From: Elstera sp043721315
Lineage (GTDB): Bacteria > Pseudomonadota > Alphaproteobacteria > Elsterales > Elsteraceae
Reading direction: 5' to 3'
Assembly: GCA_043721315.1 (NCBI GenBank)
Contig: JAYSQZ010000001.1
Location: 1-64,000, forward strand
Length of the DNA: 64,000 bases
Within the stretch, counting starts at the first letter, position 1. Each line of letters begins with the position of its first letter. The notes beneath the pieces were generated by a model. That model searched no databases. It was given only the letters and a program-made list of their open reading frames with translations, and was not told the DNA's origin. Below, piece by piece: positions 34,364-42,947 of the stretch. The translations under genes were made by a program, and so were the position numbers.

Positions 34364-34762
34364 ATGTTCGATATTGCCTGGTCTGAACTCCTGCTGATTG
34401 GCGCGGTTGCCCTTATTTTCATCGGTCCCAAGGAACTGCCTGGGATGTTGGTGAATATTGGGCGATGGGTGCGCCGGGCACGAAGCATAGCTTCGGAATT
34501 TCAGAGTAGCCTCGATCAGGCCGTTCGCGAAGCCGAGGTAGATCAGCTTAAGCAAAAAATGAATGCGGCGGTGATGGAAGCAGAACAGCACATGCCCTCT
34601 ATAGATTTACCGAGCTTTAGTATGCAGTTTGATCCGCCTGCTACCCCTCCGCCGTCTGAACCTGTGGCTGCCATCGAGAGCATTCCACCGTCGCCTGAGG
34701 GTGCTTTGCCGGACGCTGAACCGGAACCTCGCCCAACACCGGAGAACGCTTCGCGTGTCTGA
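34364..34762 (+). CDS. tatB: Sec-independent translocase protein TatB
   Basis: Receptor component that binds twin-arginine signal peptides with TatC. MFDIAWSELLLIGAVALIF-type membrane helix (1-20), FIGPKELP hinge with the TatB-type Glu in the first helix (SELL), then an amphipathic helix (about 22-60) and a Pro/Glu-rich tail. 132 aa from ATG 34364. The neighbouring tatA is missing. It overlaps tatC by 8 nt. Confidence 0.93.
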   Translation: MFDIAWSELLLIGAVALIFIGPKELPGMLVNIGRWVRRARSIASEFQSSLDQAVREAEVDQLKQKMNAAVMEAEQHMPSIDLPSFSMQFDPPATPPPSEPVAAIESIPPSPEGALPDAEPEPRPTPENASRV

Positions 34763-35600
34763 TCCCATGCTGACCACAGAGGCGGCCACCGGCCCCGAGA
34801 CTGATCGGCAAATGCCGCTTATCGACCATCTCATCGAGTTGCGACGGCGGTTGCTGTATTCGTTTGTTGGTTTCGTGATCTGCTTCGTGATTGCCTTCTG
34901 GAAATCCGATGTGGTGTTCAACTTCCTGGCCGATCCGCTGGCTCAAGCCTTGGGCGAGGGGCGGCGGATGATTTACACCGACCTTACCGAAGCGTTTTTT
35001 ACCCGCGTTAAGCTGGCGAGTTGGACAGCGGCGTTCTTAGCCTTCCCCGTGATCGCCACGCAGGTATGGCTGTTCATCGCCCCCGGCCTCTACAAGAAAG
35101 AACGTAACGCTTTTTGGCCGTTTTTGGTTGCAACGCCCGTTCTGTTCTTCATGGGCGCGGCGCTGCTATATTATTTGATCATTCCAATGGCGTGGAGTTT
35201 CTTCCTCAGTTTCCAACAATTGGCCCCGGATAGTGGTATTGGTATGCCCATCCAGTTTGAAGGGAAGGTTAACGAATATCTTTCATTGATTATGTCGTTG
35301 ATTTTCGCGTTCGGTATTGCGTTTGAACTGCCGGTTCTGCTGACCCTGCTGGCGAAGGTGGGAATTGTGAGTTCGGCGGGGCTGGCGGCGAAGCGGCGCT
35401 ACGCGGTCGTCGTCGCCTTTATTGTTGCCGCCGTGGTGACGCCGCCTGATATCATCAGCCAAATTGGTTTAGCGATCCCGTTGATTCTTCTCTATGAAAT
35501 TTCGATCTGGTCGGCGAAGCTGATCGAACGGCAACGGGCCAAAGCCGAAGCCAAGCGCGATGCCGATTTGGGGATCAATGACGATGACCCTCAAGGCTAA
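34755..35600 (+). CDS. tatC: Sec-independent translocase protein TatC
   Basis: Six-span membrane core of the twin-arginine export system. PLIDHLIELRRRLLYS at the N-terminus contains the conserved HLxELRxR motif, and FEGKVNEYL with the periplasmic Glu, plus YKKERNAFWPF, follow. GTG 34755 is favoured because GGAG lies 10 nt upstream; ATG 34767 lacks a ribosome site. The C-terminal tail is charged. Twin-arginine substrates exist in this window (serine hydrolase at 60762). Confidence 0.95.
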   Translation: MSDPMLTTEAATGPETDRQMPLIDHLIELRRRLLYSFVGFVICFVIAFWKSDVVFNFLADPLAQALGEGRRMIYTDLTEAFFTRVKLASWTAAFLAFPVIATQVWLFIAPGLYKKERNAFWPFLVATPVLFFMGAALLYYLIIPMAWSFFLSFQQLAPDSGIGMPIQFEGKVNEYLSLIMSLIFAFGIAFELPVLLTLLAKVGIVSSAGLAAKRRYAVVVAFIVAAVVTPPDIISQIGLAIPLILLYEISIWSAKLIERQRAKAEAKRDADLGINDDDPQG

Positions 35601-35652
35601 CGGGAGTTAGGCGGTTTTGGTAAACACTCTAGCGTTTTACGGTTGATGGTCG

Positions 35653-36933
35653 ATGCATGATCTCAATATGATCCGGTCTGCCCCTGATGCTTTCGATGCG
35701 GCGTTAGCGCGGCGCGGTGTGCCGCCCCGGAGCCAGGAAATCCTGGAGTTGGACGCCCATAGGCGTGCGTTTATTCTCGAAACCGAGCAAGCTCAGGCAC
35801 GGCGCAACGAAGCTTCTAAGGAAATCGGTCAACGCAAGCGCACGGGCGAGAACACCGACGATCTGATGGCTGAAGTTGCCCGGCTGAAGGAAATTCTGCC
35901 GGAGCTTGAGGGGCGCACTAAAGCGGCGGAAGGCTCGCTGGATGCGGTGCTGGATAGCCTGCCGAATATTCCCGCGCCGGATGTTCCCGAAGGGCCGGAC
36001 GAAAGCGGTAATGTCGAGCGTCACCGCATCGGCACGCCCCCCGCGTTCACCTATCCGGCACGGGAACATTTCGATCTAGGCGAAGCCTTGGGTATGATGG
36101 ATTTCGAGGCGGCGGCGCGGCTCTCCGGTAGTCGCTTCGTCGTTCTCCGCAGCCAGATAGCGCGGCTAGAGCGGGCTTTGGCCAATTTTATGCTCGATTT
36201 GCATACGACTGAATTCGGTTTTACCGAAATGAGCGTGCCTTATCTGGTGCGGGATGCAGCGGTTTATGGGACCGGGCAGTTACCGAAGTTCGAGGAAGAT
36301 TTGTTCCGCACCACGCGCGGCGACTGGCTTATCCCCACCTCTGAAGTGCCGCTGACCAACCTCGTCGCCGATCAGATAGTGTCGGAAGAAGAGTTGCCGC
36401 TGCGTTTTACGGCGCATACGCCGTGCTTCCGGTCGGAAGCCGGGTCGGCGGGGCGCGATACGCGCGGCATGATCCGCCTGCATCAGTTTTCCAAGGTTGA
36501 AATGGTGGCGATTGCCACGCCGGACCAGTCGGAAGCCGAGCACGAGCGGATGCTGACCGCCGCCGAAACCGTGTTGAAGCGCCTCGATCTGCCGTTCCGT
36601 ACGATCACCCTCTGCACGGGCGATATGGGGTTTGCCGCGCGCAAGACCTATGACATCGAAGTCTGGTTGCCGGGGCAGAACGCCTACCGCGAAATCTCCT
36701 CCATTTCCAACTGCGGCGACTTCCAAGCCCGGCGGATGAAGGCGCGTTGCCGCAAGGTTGGCGACAAGCAAATTCGCTATCTGCACACGCTGAACGGTTC
36801 GGGTCTTGCCGTAGGCCGCGCGCTGGTGGCCGTGCTGGAGAATCACCAGCAGGCCGATGGCTCAATCGCCCTACCGCCCGTTCTGCACGCCTACATGGGC
36901 GGGCTTACCAAGATCGACGGGAGGGTGGCATGA
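35653..36933 (+). CDS. serS: Seryl-tRNA synthetase
   Basis: Class II enzyme charging tRNA-Ser (and tRNA-Sec where present), 426 aa. An N-terminal long-arm coiled coil (about 30-100) is followed by the catalytic core with motif 2 (FRSEAGSAGRDTRGMIRLHQF) and motif 3 (NGSGLAVGRALVAVLE). It forms the tatC-serS-surE-pcm run typical of alphaproteobacteria and shares an ATGA overlap with surE. Confidence 0.97.
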   Translation: MHDLNMIRSAPDAFDAALARRGVPPRSQEILELDAHRRAFILETEQAQARRNEASKEIGQRKRTGENTDDLMAEVARLKEILPELEGRTKAAEGSLDAVLDSLPNIPAPDVPEGPDESGNVERHRIGTPPAFTYPAREHFDLGEALGMMDFEAAARLSGSRFVVLRSQIARLERALANFMLDLHTTEFGFTEMSVPYLVRDAAVYGTGQLPKFEEDLFRTTRGDWLIPTSEVPLTNLVADQIVSEEELPLRFTAHTPCFRSEAGSAGRDTRGMIRLHQFSKVEMVAIATPDQSEAEHERMLTAAETVLKRLDLPFRTITLCTGDMGFAARKTYDIEVWLPGQNAYREISSISNCGDFQARRMKARCRKVGDKQIRYLHTLNGSGLAVGRALVAVLENHQQADGSIALPPVLHAYMGGLTKIDGRVA

Positions 36934-37748
36934 CCCTCGGTCTCTACGATCCGATTGCGCTTGAAGCCGGACGTATTCTGCTGTCCAACGACGATGGCGT
37001 GATGGCTCCGGGCCTCAAAGCCCTGCACCGCATTGCTAAAGCCTTGGCGAAGGACGTATGGGTCTGCGCGCCGGAAACGGAGCAAAGCGGGGCAGGGCAT
37101 AGCCTTACGCTGCGCCGCCCGTTGCGGATTCGCCAGGTCGGGCCGAAGCGCTTTGCCGTCGATGGCACGCCAACGGACTCGGTCCTGCTGGGCATTCGGC
37201 AGGTCATGCAAAAGCACCGCCCAAGCCTGATGCTGTCGGGCGTTAATCGCGGCAGCAATATCGCAGAAGATATGACCTATTCCGGCACGATTGCCGCTGC
37301 GATGGAAGCAACGCTGCTGGGGATTCCGGCGATTGCCCTGTCGTTACACGTAAGCTCCGGCATGTCCCCACACTGGGAGACAGCGGAAGCGCACGGGCCA
37401 GACCTTATTCGCCGCCTGATTACGGCACGCTGGCCGAAAAACGTGATGCTGAACGTCAACTTCCCAGATTGCGCGGCGGAAGATGTTAAGGGCATCGTCG
37501 TCACCCGTCAGGGCAGCCGCAAGATGGGTGAACAACTGGGCCAACGCACGGATATGCGCGGCGAGCATTACTATTGGATCGGCCCGATGGGGGCTGCGGA
37601 AGCGCCGCCGATGGACACAGATGTCGCGGCAGTCTTCGGGCAATATATTTCCGTGACCCCGCTTAACCTTGATCTCACCGACGAGCCGACCAGTGCCGCC
37701 TTGCGCGACGTGCTGGGCGCACCGCTGGAGACGTTGGTTCCGGCATGA
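36930..37748 (+). CDS. surE: 5'-nucleotidase SurE
   Basis: Metal-dependent phosphatase acting on nucleoside monophosphates and short polyphosphate, linked to stationary-phase survival. ILLSNDDGVMAPGL at about 16-29 carries the metal-binding Asp pair; SGVNRGSNIAEDMTYSGTI is the second active-site block. 272 aa from ATG 36930, which overlaps the serS stop (ATGA). ATGA overlap with pcm follows. Confidence 0.95.
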   Translation: MTLGLYDPIALEAGRILLSNDDGVMAPGLKALHRIAKALAKDVWVCAPETEQSGAGHSLTLRRPLRIRQVGPKRFAVDGTPTDSVLLGIRQVMQKHRPSLMLSGVNRGSNIAEDMTYSGTIAAAMEATLLGIPAIALSLHVSSGMSPHWETAEAHGPDLIRRLITARWPKNVMLNVNFPDCAAEDVKGIVVTRQGSRKMGEQLGQRTDMRGEHYYWIGPMGAAEAPPMDTDVAAVFGQYISVTPLNLDLTDEPTSAALRDVLGAPLETLVPA

Positions 37749-38446
37749 CCGTTTCCGATCCCCGCCATGATCGACTGCTAACGGTTCTGACCGAAGCCGG
37801 GATTCAGGACGAACGGGTATTGGCGGCTATTTTGCGGGTGCCGCGCGATTTTTTCGTGCCGCCGACGTTTCGGGAACATGCCTTCGAGAATACGGCGCTG
37901 CCCATCGGCCAGGGCCAGACGATCAGTCAGCCCCAGGTTGTCGGCATCATGACTGAAGTGCTGCGCCTGACGGATCGGCATAAGGTTTTGGAAATTGGCA
38001 CGGGTTCCGGCTATCAAACCGCGATCTTAGCGCTCCTCTGCCGCCGGGTTTATACCATTGAGCGGCATAAATCTTTGCTTAAAGAGGCTGAAGAGCGGCT
38101 AGCGCAGCTTCGCATCACCAATGTCACGGCAAAGCACGGCGATGGCGGCATCGGCTGGGCCGAGCAAGCGCCGTTCGACCGTATCATTGTAACGGCGGCG
38201 GCAGAACAGGAAGTGCCCCGCCCGTTGCTCGATCAACTGGCCGTGGGCGGGATGATGGTGGTACCCGTGGCGCGCAGCCCTATAGATCAGCGACTCTTAC
38301 TCGTCACCCGCACGGAAACCGAGGTAGAGATTCAAGATTTGGGCGGCGTACGTTTTGTGCCGTTGATTAGCGATATGTTGGAGCCTAGCCCCCCGCAAAG
38401 CGTGGCCGAAGCCCTGTCGCGCCTTACCGCGCCGCGCCGGAGTTAA
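37745..38446 (+). CDS. pcm: Protein-L-isoaspartate O-methyltransferase
   Basis: Repairs isoaspartate damage in proteins using SAM. VPRDFFVPP, IGQGQTISQPQVVGIMTE (substrate-binding region with the conserved Ser) and LEIGTGSGYQTAIL (SAM motif I) are canonical. 233 aa. The surE-pcm overlap is widely conserved, both genes being associated with long-term survival. A more divergent paralogue lies at 15579. Confidence 0.95.
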   Translation: MTVSDPRHDRLLTVLTEAGIQDERVLAAILRVPRDFFVPPTFREHAFENTALPIGQGQTISQPQVVGIMTEVLRLTDRHKVLEIGTGSGYQTAILALLCRRVYTIERHKSLLKEAEERLAQLRITNVTAKHGDGGIGWAEQAPFDRIIVTAAAEQEVPRPLLDQLAVGGMMVVPVARSPIDQRLLLVTRTETEVEIQDLGGVRFVPLISDMLEPSPPQSVAEALSRLTAPRRS

Positions 38447-38450
38447 GAAG

Positions 38451-39764
38451 ATGCGGGTTTCACGCTTCCTCGTCGGTCTTGGCGTTATCGCCGCCGCTCT
38501 TACCGGCTGCGGCGATAAGGGCTTTGATAAGCCGGGATGGGCGGGCGGAGCGCGTCCGGCAGCGCTCGGGCGGCAAGGCATCCAGAGCAGCGGCATTCGC
38601 GCCAGTTATGTCGTGCAGCGCGGCGATACGGTCTATGCGTTGGCGCGGGAATTCAAGGTTCCGGTGAAAACCTTGATTGATGTGAACGACATCCAACCGC
38701 CGTATCAACTTCTGATCGGCCAGCGGCTATCGGTGCCGACCGAGCAGGTGCACACGGTCGCCTCGGGCGATACGCTCTATTCGATCTCGCGCCGCTATGC
38801 GGTCGATACCACGGCCTTGGTGCGTGCCAACGATCTGCGCGAACCTTACAGCTTACGCGTGGGTCAATTGCTGGTGCTACCAGGTACAGTCGCCGAAGCC
38901 AATTCGGAACCCGCGCCGCCGGTGCCTGCGCCGAAGCCGGTCACGGTGGTCAGCCGCTCGGGCGAGGTGAAGGTTGCGGCCCTGCCGCCACCGCCGAAAG
39001 CCATTATCGCCCCTCCTGTGCCTGTTACGGCACCGGCACCCACACCTGTCGTCTCACCGCCGACACTGCCGCCGGTTGTGCCGCCTATAGGTGTGGCAAA
39101 AACCGAGCCGCCCAAAGTTGAACCCCCTAAGCCGGTGGAGCCGCCGAAGACCGAACCGCTGAAGCCAGTAACGCCGCCCGTGGCAAAGGTCGAGCCACCG
39201 AAACCAGCGCCGCCCGTCAAGGCCGAAGCCGAGGAGGTGGAGGTAGGGGAACCCGCAACGCCGCTGCCCGCGCCAGAAGCCGCAGTTAAAAAACCGAGCC
39301 GGGATGAAGTCGTCGCATCCTTACCCACCCCGCCGCCGCGCGGGGGGCGGAGCTTTCAGTGGCCCGCGACCGGGCGGATTATCGCTACCTTCGGCCCGCA
39401 GGAGCGCGGGCTTCACAACGACGGTATCAATATCGCAGCCCCTAAAGGCACGCCAGTGCGCGCGGCGGAAAACGGCGTTGTCGCCTATGCTGGCGATGAA
39501 ATTCGCGGTTTCGGCAATCTGCTGCTGATCCGCCATGCCGATGGGTTTATGACTGCTTACGCCCATAACGAGGTGTTGCTGGTCAATCGCGGCGATACTA
39601 TTCGGCGCGGTCAGGTGATTGCGCGCGTTGGGCAAAGTGGCAATGTTTCGACACCGCAGTTGCATTTTGAAATTCGTAAAGGCACCCAAGCCGTTGATCC
39701 TGAACAATATCTTGGGCGTCCCACCGCAAACTTGCCGACGCGCCTGACCGCTACCGAAGGCTAA
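38451..39764 (+). CDS. NlpD-like LysM/M23 lipoprotein, likely non-catalytic
   Basis: Lipoprotein: signal ending LTGC (Cys20). Two LysM peptidoglycan-binding modules (53-96 and 100-144) are followed by a Pro/Lys/Glu-rich linker (about 150-290) and a C-terminal M23 (LytM) domain (about 297-425). Active LytM enzymes have HxxxD and HxH zinc ligands. Here the first site reads LHNDGIN (322-327) with Asn in place of Asp, and the second is Q403-L-H405. That pattern matches NlpD/EnvC-type activators of amidases rather than peptidases. It lies 4 nt after pcm; surE-pcm-nlpD is a conserved order. Confidence 0.9.
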   Translation: MRVSRFLVGLGVIAAALTGCGDKGFDKPGWAGGARPAALGRQGIQSSGIRASYVVQRGDTVYALAREFKVPVKTLIDVNDIQPPYQLLIGQRLSVPTEQVHTVASGDTLYSISRRYAVDTTALVRANDLREPYSLRVGQLLVLPGTVAEANSEPAPPVPAPKPVTVVSRSGEVKVAALPPPPKAIIAPPVPVTAPAPTPVVSPPTLPPVVPPIGVAKTEPPKVEPPKPVEPPKTEPLKPVTPPVAKVEPPKPAPPVKAEAEEVEVGEPATPLPAPEAAVKKPSRDEVVASLPTPPPRGGRSFQWPATGRIIATFGPQERGLHNDGINIAAPKGTPVRAAENGVVAYAGDEIRGFGNLLLIRHADGFMTAYAHNEVLLVNRGDTIRRGQVIARVGQSGNVSTPQLHFEIRKGTQAVDPEQYLGRPTANLPTRLTATEG

Positions 39765-39794
39765 CACCGCCCGCGTGCTACTTTAGCGCCTGCA

Positions 39795-39822
39795 TTGCCT
39801 TTCGTGGCGGTGGCGTTATAGT
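39795..39822 (+). promoter_or_regulatory. Candidate yajC-secDF promoter
   Basis: TTGCCT (39795-39800), 16-nt spacer, TATAGT (39817-39822), 63 nt before the yajC ATG. The -10 lies in ATAGTCCGCCGC, the same 12-mer as at the tatB promoter candidate. Confidence 0.48.
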
Positions 39823-39885
39823 CCGCCGCCAGCAATTCTGATCCCCGCGCATGACACGGGGAAATTCTTATCCGATGGAGTGACT

Positions 39886-40248
39886 ATGTTTATTTCCCCC
39901 GCTTTCGCTCAAGACGCTGCCGCTGCCTCTTCGGGCGGTATCAACAACATGCTTATACAGTTCGGTCCGCTGATTCTGATCTTCATCGTTTTCTACTTCC
40001 TGCTCATTCGTCCGCAGCAGAAGAAGGCGAAGACTCACCGGGAAATGCTGGGTAACGTGCGCCGGGGCGACCGGATTGTTACCACGGGCGGCATTATCGG
40101 CACCGTGACCAAAGCGGAAGGCGATGCCGAGCTTCAAATTGAAATCGCTGAAGGCGTGCGTATCCGCATTCTGCGCGGGGCCGTGAGCGACGTTCTCGCC
40201 AAAACCGATCCCGTAAAGTTCGAGGTTAAAGAAGAGACCAAAGCCTAA
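39886..40248 (+). CDS. yajC: Preprotein translocase subunit YajC
   Basis: Small inner-membrane partner of SecDF. One membrane segment (about 23-43, GPLILIFIVFYFLLIRPQQ), with the RPQQKK junction typical of YajC, then a cytoplasmic domain with RRGDRIVTTGGIIGTV. 120 aa from ATG 39886, GGAG upstream. A terminator-like hairpin and two palindromic repeats separate it from secD. Confidence 0.95.
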   Translation: MFISPAFAQDAAAASSGGINNMLIQFGPLILIFIVFYFLLIRPQQKKAKTHREMLGNVRRGDRIVTTGGIIGTVTKAEGDAELQIEIAEGVRIRILRGAVSDVLAKTDPVKFEVKEETKA

Positions 40249-40264
40249 CCCAAGGCTTTTCAAA

Positions 40265-40295
40265 GGGGAGGGCTGTTCCTCTCCCCAATACTTTT
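40265..40295 (+). terminator. Terminator-like hairpin after yajC
   Basis: GGGGAGGG (40265-40272) pairs with CCTCTCCCC (40278-40286) with one bulge, followed by AATACTTTT. It lies 16 nt past the yajC stop and may attenuate readthrough into secDF. Confidence 0.5.
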
Positions 40296-40299
40296 GAGC

Positions 40300-40347
40300 G
40301 TTTAGAGCGCTTTCCGTTCGCATCAGCTTACGAAAAACGCTCTAAAC
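40300..40347. repeat. Palindromic repeat GTTTAGAGCG...CGCTCTAAAC
   Basis: A 10-bp perfect inverted repeat (40300-40309 / 40338-40347) whose inner bases (CTTTCCG, CGAAAAA) extend the pairing imperfectly. From memory, similar AGAGCG-TTTTC palindromes are dispersed in alphaproteobacterial genomes; only one copy is in this window. Confidence 0.6.
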
Positions 40348-40361
40348 TTTTGTTCTATTAA

Positions 40362-40406
40362 GCAGATGCGTCGTCGCGGGTGATCCTACCCGCTCGGGAT
40401 TTGCTC
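40362..40406. repeat. Third, diverged copy of the 53-nt palindromic repeat
   Basis: Reverse-orientation relative of the copies at 10658-10767. The outer stem GCAGAT/ATTTGC is retained with a G-T pair. The inner stem has changed on both sides, GCGGGT/ACCCGC instead of GCAGGCA/TGCCTGC, so pairing is conserved while sequence is not. It lies 15 nt before the secD ATG and overlaps its expected leader. Confidence 0.75.
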
Positions 40407-40421
40407 TAAGGGATACGTCCC

Positions 40422-41972
40422 ATGTATTTTGCCCGCTGGAAAGCGTGGACGATTTGGATTGTTACGATCCTGTCGCTTCTCATTGCCGCTCCTAATCTCG
40501 TTTCCAAAGCGACGCTGGAAAGCTTGCCGAGCTATATCCCCGCGCGTCAGGTGAGCCTTGGGCTTGATCTGCAAGGCGGCTCGCATCTGCTGTTGCAGGT
40601 CGATCTTGCGACGGTCGAGCGCGACCGTATGGCGAATTTGGTCGATACCATTCGGGGCGATTTGCGGCGGGAGACGATCAACTTCAGCGGCATTGCCCAA
40701 GATGGCGCACAGATCACCTTGAAGCTGAACGATGGGGTGGACCGCGACGTCGCGCGCCGCGCGATTGAAACGGCAGAGCCTGATTTAAACGTGGCGATTG
40801 CAGCCGATGGGTTGGTAACGCTCACCTTGAAGCCGTCGGCGATTATCGCCAAACGCAATGCCGCCCTTCAGCAATCCATCGAAATCATCCGCCGCCGTGT
40901 CGATGAAACCGGCACGAAAGAGCCGCGTATTCAGCAGCAGGGGACGGATCGAATTCTCGTGCAGCTTCCTGGCGTGCGCGAGCCTGATCGCATTAAAGCG
41001 CTGATCGGTACGACGGCAAAGCTGGCGTTTCGGATGGTTAATACCGATGCGAACCCCCTAGCCCGCGCCCCCGTTGGCTCGGAAGTTCTGCCGTCGGAGC
41101 GCGGGGAGCAGGCTCCCGCCTATGTGGTAAACAAGCGCGTGATGGTTAGCGGCGAGAACCTTGTCGATGCTCAACCGAGCTTCCAGGACGGCCAACCTGT
41201 TGTTAGCTTCCGCTTCGATTCGGTCGGCTCGCGCCGCTTTGGCGATGCGACGACGGAGAATGTCGGCAAGCCGTTCGCTATCGTGCTGGACAATAAGGTG
41301 ATTTCCGCCCCGGTGATCCGGGAGCCGATTACCGGCGGGCGCGGGATTATTTCGGGCAACTTCACCACGCAATCAGCCAGTGACCTATCGGTGCTGTTGC
41401 GCGCCGGCGCACTGCCTGCGCCCCTGAAGATCATTGAAGAGCGCACCGTAGGGCCGGATTTGGGGGCGGATGCTATTCGCGCCGGGCTTTATTCGGTCTT
41501 AGGTGGCCTTGTGATGATTATGATTTACATGATCGTCTCTTACGGCACTTTCGGCGCTTTTGCCGTTATCGCGTTGATCCTGAACTTGATTATGACGATT
41601 GCGGCCCTGTCGCTTTTGCAAGCCACGCTAACGCTGCCTGGGATTGCCGGGATGCTGATTGCCGTAGGGTTAGCGGTCGATGCGAATATTCTCATCAACG
41701 AGCGTATTCGCGAAGAAACTAAGCTCGGGCGTAGCGCCATCGCCTCAATTGATTCGGGCTTCAAGCGCGCGTTCGCGACGATCGTCGATGCGAACTTGAC
41801 GACGATGATCAAGATGGTGCTGCTGTACGCGCTTGGTTCCGGGCCAATCAAGGGCTTTGCCGTAACCACGTCCTTAGGGATTCTCACCTCCATGTTCACC
41901 GCGACTGTTATGGTGCGGTACATGATTGGTTTGTGGTACGCGCGCAATCGCCCGTCGAAACTGCCGCTGTAA
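40422..41972 (+). CDS. secD: Protein translocase subunit SecD
   Basis: RND-type membrane protein that uses proton-motive force to pull secreted proteins out of SecYEG. An N-terminal membrane helix (about 7-25), GLDLQGGSHLLLQVD (D1 motif), a large periplasmic region (about 35-350) and five C-terminal membrane segments with VGLAVDANILINERIREE (conserved Asp in the fourth). 516 aa. The leader contains the palindromic repeat. Confidence 0.96.
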   Translation: MYFARWKAWTIWIVTILSLLIAAPNLVSKATLESLPSYIPARQVSLGLDLQGGSHLLLQVDLATVERDRMANLVDTIRGDLRRETINFSGIAQDGAQITLKLNDGVDRDVARRAIETAEPDLNVAIAADGLVTLTLKPSAIIAKRNAALQQSIEIIRRRVDETGTKEPRIQQQGTDRILVQLPGVREPDRIKALIGTTAKLAFRMVNTDANPLARAPVGSEVLPSERGEQAPAYVVNKRVMVSGENLVDAQPSFQDGQPVVSFRFDSVGSRRFGDATTENVGKPFAIVLDNKVISAPVIREPITGGRGIISGNFTTQSASDLSVLLRAGALPAPLKIIEERTVGPDLGADAIRAGLYSVLGGLVMIMIYMIVSYGTFGAFAVIALILNLIMTIAALSLLQATLTLPGIAGMLIAVGLAVDANILINERIREETKLGRSAIASIDSGFKRAFATIVDANLTTMIKMVLLYALGSGPIKGFAVTTSLGILTSMFTATVMVRYMIGLWYARNRPSKLPL

Positions 41973-41988
41973 GGCCGGGAGAAGTCTC

Positions 41989-42945
41989 ATGTATTACGTT
42001 CGTCTCGTTCCCGACGGAACCCGCATTCAGTTCATGAAGGGCCGCATTGCCGGTTTGGCGGTGTCGGCTATTCTCTCCATCCTGTCGGTCGTGCTGTATT
42101 TTGCGCCGGGCGTGAATTTGGGTGTGGACTTCCGGGGGGGCATCGTCATGGAAGCCCGCCTGACCCAGCCGGCCGATTTCGGCGCGATCCGCAATAGCCT
42201 AACCTCGCTCGATCTTGGGCACATCGGTTTGCAGGAAATCGGCACGCCCACGGATGTCTCTATCGCGATAGAACGTCAGCCGGGCGACGATGAGGCGCAG
42301 CAGAAGGCGGTGAATGCGGTTCGCCAGCGCCTTATTGCCGATTACCCAGGGGTTAGCTTCCAGCGCGTTGAAGCGGTGGGGGCAGCCGTGAGCGGGGAGT
42401 TGTTCGCTAATGGGATGATCGCCCTCGGCCTGTCACTGGTCGCCATGCTCGCTTATATCTGGTTCCGGTTCGAGTGGCAGTTTGGGGTTGGTGCCGTCGT
42501 AACCCTTATTCTCGACGTGACCAAAACCGTGGGTTTCTACGTGCTGTTCAATCTGGAGTTCAACCTCTCCAGTATTGCCGCCATTCTTGCCATCATGGGC
42601 TATTCCATCAACGATAAGGTGGTGGTTTATGATCGAGTGCGCGAGAATTTGCGGAAATACAAAGCCATGCCGCTGCGCGAATTGATTGATTTGTCGATCA
42701 ATGAAACCCTGAACCGCACGATCGGCACGTCAGCGGCCAGCTTTCTGTCGGCGATGCCGCTGATCATTTTCGGCGGGGAAGCCTTGCGGGAGTTCTCCTT
42801 GGTAATGCTGTTCGGCATTTTCATCGCCACGTCTTCCTCGATCTTCATCGCGGCCCCGATTTTGCTGTTCTTGGGCGAAAACCGCCTGCGGCGGGGCACC
42901 GCCCCAGTAGAGCCGAGTAAAACTGCCGAGACTCCGGCGCGCTAA
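41989..42945 (+). CDS. secF: Protein translocase subunit SecF
   Basis: Partner of SecD. N-terminal helix, GVDFRGGIVMEARL near residue 43, then membrane segments with YSINDKVVVYDRVRENLRKY (D4 motif) and LNRTIGTSAASFLSA. 318 aa from ATG 41989 (GGGAGAAG upstream), 16 nt after secD. Two nt separate it from the Mth938-like gene. Confidence 0.96.
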   Translation: MYYVRLVPDGTRIQFMKGRIAGLAVSAILSILSVVLYFAPGVNLGVDFRGGIVMEARLTQPADFGAIRNSLTSLDLGHIGLQEIGTPTDVSIAIERQPGDDEAQQKAVNAVRQRLIADYPGVSFQRVEAVGAAVSGELFANGMIALGLSLVAMLAYIWFRFEWQFGVGAVVTLILDVTKTVGFYVLFNLEFNLSSIAAILAIMGYSINDKVVVYDRVRENLRKYKAMPLRELIDLSINETLNRTIGTSAASFLSAMPLIIFGGEALREFSLVMLFGIFIATSSSIFIAAPILLFLGENRLRRGTAPVEPSKTAETPAR

Positions 42946-42947
42946 CG

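Noticed and set aside
38864..39328. Gly/Thr-rich minus-strand ORF
   Set aside because: Mirror of the Pro/Lys-rich linker of the NlpD-like gene; low complexity only.
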